DNA of 44,610 nt from an uncultured Verrucomicrobiota bacterium. GTDB taxonomy: Bacteria; Verrucomicrobiota; Verrucomicrobiia; Verrucomicrobiales; Verrucomicrobiaceae. The notes under the pieces are model-generated. The model was not told where the DNA came from. It saw only the letters and a program-made list of their open reading frames with translations, and searched no databases. The stretch is taken from contig CAINGK010000156.1 of assembly GCA_903848465.1 (NCBI GenBank), forward strand, positions 1-44,610. The letters are read 5' to 3'. Positions 18,144 to 26,705 of the stretch are shown in pieces. Positions within the stretch are counted from its first letter, which is position 1. Each line of letters begins with the position of its first letter. Position numbers and translations under genes: made by a program.

Positions 18144-18148
18144 GGAGA
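18144..18148 (+). promoter_or_regulatory. Shine-Dalgarno sequence for the second PEP-CTERM gene
   Basis: GGAGA lies 4 bases before a GTG at 18153. Few other genes here have a recognisable ribosome binding site, so it supports the GTG start, where the signal peptide also begins. Confidence 0.6.
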
Positions 18149-18152
18149 GCTT

Positions 18153-18908
18153 GTGATCTCCCGTTTTGCCATCGCATTTTGGTGTCTCGCCCTGCTGCCA
18201 GCACAGCTCATGGGCGCTGGCATCATGGTAAACGAGTACTACAACGGCAGCGGACTCGTCGGACCCGGTACAAAGATGGTGGCGGATGAGTTCATACAGG
18301 GAGTTTTTCATTTTGATCAGTCAACTCTGCAGCAGGCGCTGGATAATGCTCATCTCTCCGCTTTTTTGCCAGGGACCATGATCGTCGTCAAGGGTACTGA
18401 CCTCGGCCCGCAAAGCATCGCCTACGACCCTCTCAATGGCAATTGGGACATCCAACTTGTCGCCGGGCAGGGCGCACTTGGTTCCACTGGGACCAAGATT
18501 AACGGTGCCATCTCCGTTGGCAACAAAGGGGAAACCGTGTGGATATCCTCCACCCTCCCCGCACGCAACAGCGATACCAGCGGGTTCATTAATGCCATCG
18601 GCCATACCAGCACGCCTGGGCTGATCGCCACGACCGTCGCCTCTGTATTCGGGTCTGAAAACATCCTGCCCTCCATCATTCCCACCGGAACCGCCGTGGC
18701 CAACATGGGCGACACCACGGTATCTCTGGCGGCCACCACCACCCCTACCATGGGGACACCCAATGGCGGGCAAAATTCGATATGGATCGACGGCCTGCGC
18801 TCCTTCGGTCCTGTCCCTGCACCGGAACCCAGTCGTAGCGTGCTGCTCCTCGGCTCATCAGCAGTTTTTATTTTTTGGCGACAGCGCAAAGGAGGTTTCC
18901 GTGCCTGA
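18153..18908 (+). CDS. PEP-CTERM sorted exoprotein
   Basis: A 251-residue protein from a GTG start. It has a signal peptide (residues 1-21, ending LLPAQLMGAG) and a C-terminal tag APEPSRSVLLLGSSAVFIFW followed by basic residues. The mature part (IMVNEYYNGSGLV, then STLPARNSDTSGFINAIGHT) resembles the lamin-tail-like or endonuclease-associated beta sandwich seen in many PEP-CTERM proteins. Its stop overlaps the start of the next gene by 8 bases, so the two are translationally coupled and probably share a role at the cell surface. Confidence 0.82.
   Translation: MISRFAIAFWCLALLPAQLMGAGIMVNEYYNGSGLVGPGTKMVADEFIQGVFHFDQSTLQQALDNAHLSAFLPGTMIVVKGTDLGPQSIAYDPLNGNWDIQLVAGQGALGSTGTKINGAISVGNKGETVWISSTLPARNSDTSGFINAIGHTSTPGLIATTVASVFGSENILPSIIPTGTAVANMGDTTVSLAATTTPTMGTPNGGQNSIWIDGLRSFGPVPAPEPSRSVLLLGSSAVFIFWRQRKGGFRA
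18888..18895 (+). promoter_or_regulatory. Strong Shine-Dalgarno sequence fixing a GTG start
   Basis: AAAGGAGG ends 5 bases before the GTG at 18901 and lies inside the end of the preceding gene. It is the best ribosome binding site I found in the window and shows that the repeat-protein gene starts at 18901 rather than at an ATG 138 bases upstream. Confidence 0.85.
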
Positions 18909-20841
18909 GCCACGCCCCCAGCGCCGCCGCAGCACGCACGCGGTGCTAAGCAACGTGCCCGGACTGGATCGCTGGTGGCAGACCACCCCTGTCCCTGCTG
19001 CCGCAGTTCCACGGCAAAAGGAAATTCGCTTTCACAGCGGCGATCCCTTTGAGCGCTTTGCTTTCGTTCGCTACGCCATCATCGCTTTGTCCATCATCGC
19101 GCCGGCGATCATCCTGACGACCTCCAAAATGAGTTCTGGAGTCGTCCATTATGACTGGTCTGCCGACCCCATTCAGGAAGTGCAGCGCGCCTTACAAAGT
19201 GGCCAGATGGATACCGCTCTTGCTTCATTAAAGGCCGAAGTAGCACGTTCACCGCAGAATCCGGAAATTCTCCGCGCTCTCGCCACCTTGGCAGCCGATC
19301 TTGCCCCGGCTGATGCCCGTCGTTGCTACCACCGGCTCAATGCCCTCGGTCTTGCTACCGATGCCGACTATGCCGGGCATGCAGCCCTGCTGGCAAAGCT
19401 CCACGACTTCACGGGAGCCAAAGCGGTGCTCTCAAACATTTCCAAAGAGTCCCAGGCCATGCCCCAGGCTCAATACGCCTGGCTTGCCATCTGGCGTGAG
19501 GCCGGGGACTTTGCCGCTGTGGCAGACACTCTGGAAAAGCTCAGTGCCCAGGCTCCTTGCGATGTTGAAATCGTTATGGACATCGTTCGCAAAGCGTCCG
19601 CTGCCAAAACGGCCCCTGAACTCCTCGGCCGCATTGAATCCAGCCTGCTCAAAAGCCTCCGCCACTGGATGAGCACCGGACGCGCGCAGGATGTACTCGC
19701 TCTCGCCAAACAGATAGCCACCCTGCCCGTCTCCAACAGCGTACACCGCACGCACATGGCGCAGATCCTTCGTAATTTGCCCGGCACTCCGGTGCAGCAC
19801 CGCCTGGCAGCCGTACGCTTCGCCCTACCCAACCAGCTCTCAACCGCCGACCAGCAGCAACTCCGCACCGATTACCAAAATGAGATCGCCTGGAGTGGCG
19901 GACTCAGTGCCGAGGACAAAGACAAGGTTGCCGCTTATCTCCAGTCGCAGAATGAGCATGCTCTCGTCATTGCTCTGATTAGCGAACGCGAAGCGCTTTC
20001 TGAGCCCAAGCTTTTCGCGCGCCGCTTTGATGCCCTCCTCGAACTTGGTCACTGGCGCGAAGCCGGTGCCATGAGCGCCGACCCTGAAGCCCCGCTGCGG
20101 CGCTATTCACGCCCGCTCGCTCACGCCTTCGCGACGCTGCAACAACGCACGTCACGAACCCACACCGTCGAAATCCTGCTCCATGAAGCACTCACCGCTT
20201 CTAAGCGCGAAAACCGCGCCCTGGACTGCTACGCCATTGGCTGCGCAGCGATTGACCACACCCTTCCCAATCTCGCCGCCACCGCCTTCGCCGTCGCGCT
20301 CGACATATCAAGTGACCGCGCCAAAACCATGCAGGCCATCGTTCGTAGCGCACGCCAGGGCCGACTACCGCTCGATACGCTCATGCGTTCCCTCGTCGGC
20401 AGCCCCGCCATGCAGGATGAATCCATCCAGGAATCCCTCATCTACCTCAGCCTCCTCGCGAAACAAAAAGTGGACGGCCTGCTCACCGTCATTCGCAACC
20501 GTCGTCAGACCGACCCAGAGAATGTTTACCTCCGCTTCCTCGAAGCCTTGGCCCTGTCTCAGCAAGGCAACCCACTTGATGCCGCCACCCTCCTCATTCC
20601 CCTGCCCCAGTATCGCTGGCATCAGGGCGAAGCCGCCGTCCTCGCCAGCATCATCGCTTCTGCCGGAAAAATCGACCGCTCCAGCGCTCTCATCCAGCAG
20701 ATCGACCCCACCCAACTCCTGCTTGAAGAACACACCCTCTTCGCTCCCTGGCGCAATCGCGTCTCCCTCGGCACCGGTCTGATCGGCAGCCTCGGCACGA
20801 AGTATCTAAGCGTGCCCGCTGCCGCGCACGCTTCCAAGTAA
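18901..20841 (+). CDS. Membrane-anchored TPR-like repeat protein coupled to PEP-CTERM genes
   Basis: A 646-residue protein. The first 55 residues are basic and Pro/Arg-rich, followed by one membrane helix (YAIIALSIIAPAIILT, about residues 60-77). After it come about 550 residues of helical repeats starting with a classic TPR-like unit (EVQRALQSGQMDTALASLKA) and continuing with Ala/Leu-rich helix pairs to the C-terminus. The topology suggests a short cytoplasmic tail and a periplasmic solenoid. Its start overlaps the PEP-CTERM gene upstream, so I infer a role in assembly or trafficking of the sorted proteins; no family with known function is recognised. It converges with the next gene, 10 bases between stops. 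Confidence 0.75.
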   Translation: MPEPRPQRRRSTHAVLSNVPGLDRWWQTTPVPAAAVPRQKEIRFHSGDPFERFAFVRYAIIALSIIAPAIILTTSKMSSGVVHYDWSADPIQEVQRALQSGQMDTALASLKAEVARSPQNPEILRALATLAADLAPADARRCYHRLNALGLATDADYAGHAALLAKLHDFTGAKAVLSNISKESQAMPQAQYAWLAIWREAGDFAAVADTLEKLSAQAPCDVEIVMDIVRKASAAKTAPELLGRIESSLLKSLRHWMSTGRAQDVLALAKQIATLPVSNSVHRTHMAQILRNLPGTPVQHRLAAVRFALPNQLSTADQQQLRTDYQNEIAWSGGLSAEDKDKVAAYLQSQNEHALVIALISEREALSEPKLFARRFDALLELGHWREAGAMSADPEAPLRRYSRPLAHAFATLQQRTSRTHTVEILLHEALTASKRENRALDCYAIGCAAIDHTLPNLAATAFAVALDISSDRAKTMQAIVRSARQGRLPLDTLMRSLVGSPAMQDESIQESLIYLSLLAKQKVDGLLTVIRNRRQTDPENVYLRFLEALALSQQGNPLDAATLLIPLPQYRWHQGEAAVLASIIASAGKIDRSSALIQQIDPTQLLLEEHTLFAPWRNRVSLGTGLIGSLGTKYLSVPAAAHASK

Positions 20842-20851
20842 AGATCATCGC

Positions 20852-21409
20852 CTATCTCGGCAGGAAGTAGCCTTTGATACACTGCGGATTGCGCACGCAG
20901 ATCTGGATGTGGTCCCGGTCCCGCAGGCCTGCGCCGGGATACAATTCGGAACCTTCGACGAAAAAGCCGCGCACGGTGTCAAAGGGCTGCAAACCTTGGG
21001 CGGCATGGGATGCATGCAGGGTTTCTAGGACGGCGCAGTCGAGGAACCTTGCTTTGAATTCGGGACCGCGATTTCGGGCTTCACTGATGCCGGAAGAGTG
21101 GCAAACAGCCTGATAGTGCGAGTAGGCCTCACGCACTAACCGCAGCGATTCTGCATCGACGAGATTGAGGCAATAGCCGAGATCAATGACTATTCCCACG
21201 ACGGCAGGTTTCTGGATGCGGCCCGCCTCTGCTGCCTCATGCGCCCACTGCCAAGCACGCACGGGGCTGTCCTCCCAACCATAGCACCCATGTCCGAGCC
21301 AGTCATAAGCGTTCGTACTGGCCTCCAGCTCACACTCACCGTTCACCAACCGCTTCGCGAGGGCCTCCTCACAACCGTGAAACACGATGGCCAGCGTACG
21401 GGAGATCAT
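20852..21409 (-). CDS. Candidate ADP-ribosyltransferase-fold toxin
   Basis: A 185-residue protein. The N-terminus reads AIVFHGCEEALAKRLVNGE, then STNAYDWLGHGCYGWE, then RAWQWAHEAA. A His-Gly on the first strand, a Tyr-containing DWLG-x-G-x-Y-x-x-E block and an RA-x-x-WA helix are what is expected of DUF3990-like and DarT-like ADP-ribosyltransferase folds. The C-terminus has PFDTVRGFFVEGSELYPGAG and DHIQICVRNPQCIKGYF, which looks strongly conserved and may hold the third catalytic residue. The start overlaps the preceding 60-residue gene by ATGA. I infer a toxin-antitoxin-like pair; activity is not shown. Confidence 0.6.
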   Translation of the reverse strand: MISRTLAIVFHGCEEALAKRLVNGECELEASTNAYDWLGHGCYGWEDSPVRAWQWAHEAAEAGRIQKPAVVGIVIDLGYCLNLVDAESLRLVREAYSHYQAVCHSSGISEARNRGPEFKARFLDCAVLETLHASHAAQGLQPFDTVRGFFVEGSELYPGAGLRDRDHIQICVRNPQCIKGYFLPR

Positions 21410-21588
21410 TTGGACTTCTCTTTTGCTTTCACCATGCCGGTTTTCGGATCAATACCCGCAGCGATCATCAATTGAAGCGCAGCCTCCTTGTTGTTGATGA
21501 GCTTCTCCCGACCACGGCGCATGATCTCGGCTTCCTTTTCCCAATCAATGTACGGGAGGACGGGATTTGAGGCAGGCCACGTATTCAT
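21406..21588 (-). CDS. Small partner of the ART-like gene, possible antitoxin
   Basis: A 60-residue protein, MNTWPASNPVLPYIDWEKEA then a helix-rich basic stretch ending KAKEKSK. Its stop overlaps the start of the ART-like gene in an ATGA junction. The size, position and tight coupling are those of an antitoxin or immunity partner. No DNA-binding fold is obvious; the helix EKLINNKEAALQLMIAAGID could be a toxin-binding helix. I know of no family name. Confidence 0.55.
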   Translation of the reverse strand: MNTWPASNPVLPYIDWEKEAEIMRRGREKLINNKEAALQLMIAAGIDPKTGMVKAKEKSK

Positions 21589-21622
21589 ACTCAGAAGTTG
21601 CCCTCACACCCCCGAAATGGCA

Positions 21623-21648
21623 AGCGGGATGTCTTTCGACATCCCGCT
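21623..21648 (-). terminator. Hairpin terminator, probably for rpiB-glyA
   Basis: An 11-bp perfect stem (21623-21633 with 21638-21648, AGCGGGATGTC arms) with a 4-base loop lies 34 bases beyond the glyA stop on the minus strand. A clear T run is absent, so termination may be weak or need a factor. Confidence 0.55.
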
Positions 21649-21681
21649 GCATGTTCAGGACTTGGAACCTAAAACTCAGCC

Positions 21682-23385
21682 TCAAGGCAACGGGAAACGC
21701 TGATTCGTTTCGCTGACTTCCTTGCGGATTTGCGCCAGGGCGGCTTCGTCGTCACGGTTTGTCAGCGCGCGGTCGATCCAGGCGGCGATTTGCTGCATCT
21801 CGGCTTCCTTCATGCCGCGTGTGGTGACGGCTGGAGTACCGACACGGATGCCGCCACCGAGGGTGATTTTCTCGGTGTCGAAGGGGATGCCGTTTTTGTT
21901 CACGGTGATCGCGGCCTTGTCGAGCGTCTCGCTGGCGACTTTACCATTGAGGCCTTTCGGGCGGAGATCGACGAGCATGAGGTGGTTGTCCGTGCCACCG
22001 CTGACAATGCGGTAACCAAGCGCGGCGAGCGCGGCGGCAAGGGCCTGGGCGTTTTTGACGACCTGCGCGGTGTAGTCTTTGAAGCTTGGCTTGAGGCATT
22101 CGCCGAAGCAGACAGCCTTGGCGGCGATCACGTGCATGAGGGGACCGCCCTGCACGCCGGGGAAGACCTGGCTTTGGATCTTTTTGAAGAGGTCTTCACG
22201 ATTGGTGAGGATCATGCCGCCACGCGGGCCGCGCAGGCTCTTGTGCGTCGTGGTGGTGACGAAGTCAGCGTACTCCATCGGGGAAGGATGCGCACCACCG
22301 GCCACGAGACCGGCGATGTGAGCCATGTCCACAAAGAGATAAGCGCCCACGCTCTTGGCGATCTCGCTCATCTTTTTGAAGTCGATGATGCGAGGGTAAG
22401 CGCTGGCACCGGCGGTGATCATCTTGGGCTGCTCGCGCAGGGCCACTTCGGCGAGTTCGTCGTAGTCGATGAGTTCGCTCTCTTGGTTCACGCCATATTG
22501 GCAGAAGTTGTAGAGGCGGCCAGAGAAGTTGGCCGGGTTGCCGTGCGTGAGGTGGCCGCCGTGGGCGAGGTTCATGCCGAGCACTTTGTCACCGGGCTGC
22601 AGGACGCTGAAATACACTGCGGCATTGGCCTGCGAGCCGGAATGCGGCTGCACGTTGGCGTATTTGGCACCAAACAACTCGCAGGCGCGGTCGATGGCGA
22701 GTTGCTCGACTTTATCGACCTCCTCGCAGCCGCCGTACCAGCGTTTGCCGGGATAGCCTTCGGCATATTTGTTGGTCAGGCAGCTTCCCTGGGCGGCCAT
22801 GACTGCCTTGCTGGTGAAGTTTTCACTCGCGATGAGCTCGATGTGATCCTGCTGACGATGCTGCTCGCCACGAATGATGTCAGCGACGGCGGGATCATTC
22901 GCTTCCAAAATGTCGAGCGGGTTCGGCTGTGCATTCATCTTGTCCACCCGGCGGCCATGGCGGCCACCAGCAAAGGGTGTTTTCAACCACGCATCCACGA
23001 TCTCGTTCGCGGTGGCCACGGGGGTGCTTTTGCCAGCGAGGCAGAGCACATTGGAGTTATTGTGTTCACGCGTGATGGCAGCGGTCTGCACGTCACCGAC
23101 CAGCGAAGCCTGAATGCCCACATGGCGGTTTGCGGCGATGCACATGCCGATGCCCGTGGTGCAGACCAAAATGCCCGCATCCGCCGCACCCGAGAGCACT
23201 TTGTCAGCGACCACTTCGGCGTAATCAGGGTAATCGACCGAATCATGCGAATTCACCCCCAGATCCTCCACGCCGTAACCAGCGGATTGCAGATGAGCGA
23301 CGACGGCATTTTTAAGTTCCACCCCGCCGTGATCGGCAGCGATGGCGAGTTTATGAGGAAGGATGCCGTTGGAATTGCTGGTCAT
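21682..23385 (-). CDS. glyA: Fused ribose-5-phosphate isomerase B and serine hydroxymethyltransferase
   Basis: A single 567-codon frame with two complete enzymes. Residues 1-149 are Rpi[14 protein letters not shown], then [14 protein letters not shown] with the catalytic Cys, and [12 protein letters not shown]. Residues 150-567 are [23 protein letters not shown], the PLP-binding lysine in [14 protein letters not shown], and [18 protein letters not shown]. RpiB interconverts ribose- and ribulose-5-phosphate; SHMT makes glycine and 5,10-methylene-THF from serine. The joint is MNAQPN, whose ATG at 22938 could start a separate SHMT. In Bacillus subtilis the separate genes ywlE-ywlF(rpiB)-ywlG-glyA form one cluster, so this looks like a fusion of conserved neighbours. 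The start at 23385 is where RpiB similarity begins. Confidence 0.93.
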   Translation of the reverse strand: MTSNSNGILPHKLAIAADHGGVELKNAVVAHLQSAGYGVEDLGVNSHDSVDYPDYAEVVADKVLSGAADAGILVCTTGIGMCIAANRHVGIQASLVGDVQTAAITREHNNSNVLCLAGKSTPVATANEIVDAWLKTPFAGGRHGRRVDKMNAQPNPLDILEANDPAVADIIRGEQHRQQDHIELIASENFTSKAVMAAQGSCLTNKYAEGYPGKRWYGGCEEVDKVEQLAIDRACELFGAKYANVQPHSGSQANAAVYFSVLQPGDKVLGMNLAHGGHLTHGNPANFSGRLYNFCQYGVNQESELIDYDELAEVALREQPKMITAGASAYPRIIDFKKMSEIAKSVGAYLFVDMAHIAGLVAGGAHPSPMEYADFVTTTTHKSLRGPRGGMILTNREDLFKKIQSQVFPGVQGGPLMHVIAAKAVCFGECLKPSFKDYTAQVVKNAQALAAALAALGYRIVSGGTDNHLMLVDLRPKGLNGKVASETLDKAAITVNKNGIPFDTEKITLGGGIRVGTPAVTTRGMKEAEMQQIAAWIDRALTNRDDEAALAQIRKEVSETNQRFPLP

Positions 23386-23434
23386 TGTTTTGCGTTGGGG
23401 GTGAGGAGCGAAGATGGGTGGGCGATGGCTGCTG

Positions 23435-23980
23435 TCATCCATCATTTTTCTTCCAGGTCTGGTCGATGTAAGCAAGCAGGCTGGGGAGCATTTTCTCCAG
23501 GCTGCTCAGAGTTTCTTGATACGCTGCACGGCCTTGGCCGAAGGGGTCGGAAACATCCCTGCCCCGCAGAGCATCTTCGGCGACGAATTCGGAGACCAGG
23601 TAAACTTTGTCTGCCTGCTCAGGAAATTCATCCACGATCGCCGCCATGTGGTGTGAGGACATCGCGAACACATGCGTAGCCTGCTCCAAAGTCGGCTGGT
23701 CGAGCATGCGGCTCTGAAAACTGGCGAGATCGAGACCGCGCTCTTTGAGCAAGGCCGCCGTGTGCTTGCTGGCGGGCATGCCGGGAGCCGCTGCCACCCC
23801 TGCGCTAGAGACTTGGTAGTCAGCACGGTCCCTGACCAGATCACGGAACAGCGCCTCCGCCATCGGGCTGCGGCAGGTATTTCCAGTGCAGACAAAGAGA
23901 ACGTTTTTCAAGATGCTGAGCGGGTTTGATTCGATCCCACCGAAGTCGATGGGGGTGTCAGTGTGACGCGACACCCTCAT
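23435..23980 (-). CDS. Low-molecular-weight protein phosphatase (YwlE/Wzb type)
   Basis: A 181-residue protein. The active-site loop is [18 protein letters not shown], the C-x5-R-S signature of low-molecular-weight phosphatases, with the acid near the end in VSDPFGQG. A Thr after the first Cys-x-Gly-Asn (CTGNTC) is the type seen in arginine phosphatases of the YwlE kind, while tyrosine-specific members often have Ile there, so protein-arginine phosphatase activity is a possibility but no McsB kinase is in the window. The likely native start is a TTG at 23911, 23 codons inside the frame, giving the family-like [11 protein letters not shown]-terminus. It lies 49 bases upstream of rpiB-glyA, in the same order as in Bacillus. 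Confidence 0.88.
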   Translation of the reverse strand: MRVSRHTDTPIDFGGIESNPLSILKNVLFVCTGNTCRSPMAEALFRDLVRDRADYQVSSAGVAAAPGMPASKHTAALLKERGLDLASFQSRMLDQPTLEQATHVFAMSSHHMAAIVDEFPEQADKVYLVSEFVAEDALRGRDVSDPFGQGRAAYQETLSSLEKMLPSLLAYIDQTWKKNDG

Positions 23981-24097
23981 TTGTCAAAGGCGGAGCAAAC
24001 GGTGCTGATAAGCATTTTCGTGGAATATCCCGCTTGCCAAAGGGGCGGCTCATGGGCTTTGCTTCTGTTTGTCTTATTTTCAAGCGCTTAACCCTGA

Positions 24098-26689
24098 ATG
24101 GCGGAACGATACAAAATCTATGAAAAGCTCGGAATGGGCGGCGTTGGCGCCGTCTTCCGCGCTTATGACAGCCAGTTGAAGCGCTGGGTCGCTGTCAAGC
24201 GACTGCTGACTGCCAACGAGGCTGACATCGACAAAAACGTCGCCTCTGAGCTGCGACGTGAAGCCGATGCACTCGCCTCTTTGCGCAATCCGAACATCGT
24301 GACCATCTTCGACGTAGCGAGCGATGACGAAGGGTTGTTCATCGTGATGGAACTGCTGCAGGGTGAAGACTTGGCGGATGTCGTCGCCCGTGGCCCGCTG
24401 CCCTACGACGATTTCAAAGAACTGGCCTCGCAGACGCTCGAAGGCCTGCTCTCGGCGCACCAGCACCACATCCTGCACCGCGACATCAAACCTGAGAACA
24501 TCAAGGTGGAACGCCTGCCTGGTGGCCGTCTGCAGGCGAAGATCATCGACTTTGGTCTCGCCCGGGCGGGTCTGCGTGCACGCAAGCAGACGGAAGACCA
24601 GGAAGGCACGGTGATGGGGTCCATTTATTACATGGCCCCCGAGCAGCTCACGCGCGAGCCCGTGGATGAACGCACCGACCTTTATTCCCTGGGCTGTGTC
24701 TTTTATGAGGCGCTCTCAGGCAGGAAAGCTTTCGATGGCAATTCCATGGCCGAGGTCATTGACAAGCACATCGACCATGTGCTGGTGCCCTTGCATCAAA
24801 TCGCCCCACATGTACCGCAGTGGCTAGGGGCCTGGTGCGCACGCCTGATGGCCCAAAAGCCGGAGGACCGCCCGGCCAATGCACAGCAGGCCATTGAAGA
24901 ATTCCGTGCCTGGGAAAAAATGCCCGCGATGGTGCCCTACGGTCCCTGGATGGGCATGTACGCGCCGCCGCCGGTTTACATGCCCCCCGGAACAGGCACC
25001 GTGCCGCTGACGGGTTATTATCATCCTATGACGGGCCAGGTTCAGCCCGTGGTCTATGCCGAACCGGTGATGGAGGTGGTGCCCGCAGAATTCGTTGACG
25101 AAGAACAGGCCGTCGTGGAACTCGCGGCCATCACCACGCCACTGGCACCTGCACCCTATGGTGCCGGAGGCGGTCACACGACGGCGCAGCACTACCATGC
25201 ATCCGCAGTCCCGCCTGCTGCTCAGAACAAGTCGAAGCTGATCAAGCAGGTCGCTATCATCGCGGGTGGCGTCATTCTACTGGGCATCGGCGGCTGCTTT
25301 TTCTTCGGCAAAACGAAGAACGCTTCAGATGCAGGCAAATCGGCATTGTCTGCCATGGGCCTTTCGTCCAATCCGCCCAAGGTCAGCTTTCAACTCCCGC
25401 AGGACCGTGTGTTTCCGCCAGTAGATGGCGGCATATCCCTGTTTTACGTCGGTAACGCTGGCAATTTGACCAATCGTAAAGGCGGTGATGGCAAACCGGC
25501 GACTGCCAACAACAATGAGCCCGTCATCGAGTGGCATGACCTCTCTGAACTTGGTGGGGACAATATTCTGCGCACTTACCAAAAGAGTCTGGACTTCGCT
25601 CCCAAGCGCATCAACTGGCCAGAGGCTCCCACTGGCGGCACCGCCAAACCAGGCCGAGTCGTGCTCGATTTTCATGCTCGCAACGGCAAACCCTGCATTT
25701 TGGAACTGGATAACACGGGCAACGAAACGCAAAGCCTTCCTTTCGGCAGTAAAGGCAGTTCGCTGCCAAATGACAAAGGTCTCACCGCCGTCATCGCATT
25801 TCAGGCCGATGCCTCAAAGATCCCTGTGAGGGTCTTCTCACTCGGCAATGAGGATGGCACAACGGTGTCTCTCCTCGTGGATGAGAAAAAGAACCTGGTG
25901 GCCGAAGTGACGCACGAAGGCGGCAACCCCAGGCTGGTCTCCAAAGATGTGAACGGCACCCTCCCGTGCCTCGCCTTCATCAGTTGGAACGCCAATACGG
26001 GTGCTGTGGAACTCCGTGCGCGTGATGCCGATGGCAAGTCGTTCATTTCTGCCGGTGGCAAGTCCACCGCTCCCAAAAAACCGTTGAACAAGCTGCTGAT
26101 CGGGCGCGCTTTTGACAGCACGGGAACGAGTGTCGTCCCTCAGGATCAGTTCAGTGGTTATCTGGCCGAATTCTTTGTGTACTCGATCACGCTGAAGCCT
26201 GACCAAATCCAACTCATCGATGGGCCCATGCGCGATTATTATTTCCAAGTCGCCCCCCCACCCCCGCTCATTGGTCGGCTGAAGACCAAGCTGCCCATGA
26301 TCGAACCGCGCAGCACGTGGAAATTGAACGCCAGCATCAAAAAAGAGGACTGCGCCAAGGCCGTGGACAACAACACCGGCACTCGCTGGACCACGGGTGT
26401 TTTCATGAAGGGTGGCGAGACGTTCACCATTGAGCTACCCGCCGATGAAAACATTGCCGGCCTAGCTCTCGACAGCCAGGGCAGCAGCCAGGACTATGCA
26501 CGCAAATACAAAATCGAAATATCCTCCAACGGCACCCAGTGGAACCCAGCCGTTGCCGAAGGAAATGGAACGGTTTTGACCGAAATTGTGTTCCCTGCCC
26601 CCCAAAAAGGACGCTTTGTACGCATCACCCAGACTGGCACCGCTAACAATTTCTGGGGTATCAACGAGCTGGTTCTGTTCAAAAAGTAG
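24098..26689 (+). CDS. Transmembrane Ser/Thr protein kinase with lectin-like and discoidin ectodomain
   Basis: An 863-residue protein. Residues 5-270 are a complete Hanks-type kinase: Gly loop LGMGGVGAVFRA, VAVKRLL lysine, HRDIKPEN catalytic loop, DFGLA metal loop and MAPEQL. A Pro/Tyr-rich linker (residues 285-375) leads to a membrane helix at about 381-402 (VAIIAGGVILLGIGGCFFFG). The periplasmic part has a LamG/concanavalin-like sandwich (about 500-715, ending with FSGYLAEFFVYSITL) and a C-terminal F5/8 type C-like domain (about 735-863, AVDNNTGTRWTTG, GRFVRITQTG). It probably senses a sugar or matrix ligand and signals inward. It converges on the next gene, 16 bases between stops. Confidence 0.92.
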   Translation: MAERYKIYEKLGMGGVGAVFRAYDSQLKRWVAVKRLLTANEADIDKNVASELRREADALASLRNPNIVTIFDVASDDEGLFIVMELLQGEDLADVVARGPLPYDDFKELASQTLEGLLSAHQHHILHRDIKPENIKVERLPGGRLQAKIIDFGLARAGLRARKQTEDQEGTVMGSIYYMAPEQLTREPVDERTDLYSLGCVFYEALSGRKAFDGNSMAEVIDKHIDHVLVPLHQIAPHVPQWLGAWCARLMAQKPEDRPANAQQAIEEFRAWEKMPAMVPYGPWMGMYAPPPVYMPPGTGTVPLTGYYHPMTGQVQPVVYAEPVMEVVPAEFVDEEQAVVELAAITTPLAPAPYGAGGGHTTAQHYHASAVPPAAQNKSKLIKQVAIIAGGVILLGIGGCFFFGKTKNASDAGKSALSAMGLSSNPPKVSFQLPQDRVFPPVDGGISLFYVGNAGNLTNRKGGDGKPATANNNEPVIEWHDLSELGGDNILRTYQKSLDFAPKRINWPEAPTGGTAKPGRVVLDFHARNGKPCILELDNTGNETQSLPFGSKGSSLPNDKGLTAVIAFQADASKIPVRVFSLGNEDGTTVSLLVDEKKNLVAEVTHEGGNPRLVSKDVNGTLPCLAFISWNANTGAVELRARDADGKSFISAGGKSTAPKKPLNKLLIGRAFDSTGTSVVPQDQFSGYLAEFFVYSITLKPDQIQLIDGPMRDYYFQVAPPPPLIGRLKTKLPMIEPRSTWKLNASIKKEDCAKAVDNNTGTRWTTGVFMKGGETFTIELPADENIAGLALDSQGSSQDYARKYKIEISSNGTQWNPAVAEGNGTVLTEIVFPAPQKGRFVRITQTGTANNFWGINELVLFKK

Positions 26690-26705
26690 CCAGCCTGCTG
26701 CCGAT

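Noticed and set aside
21730..23679. A 649-codon open frame on the plus strand opposite rpiB-glyA
   Set aside because: It is the antisense of a well-supported gene with strong motifs; the frame stays open because of high third-position GC, and its translation has no recognisable domain.
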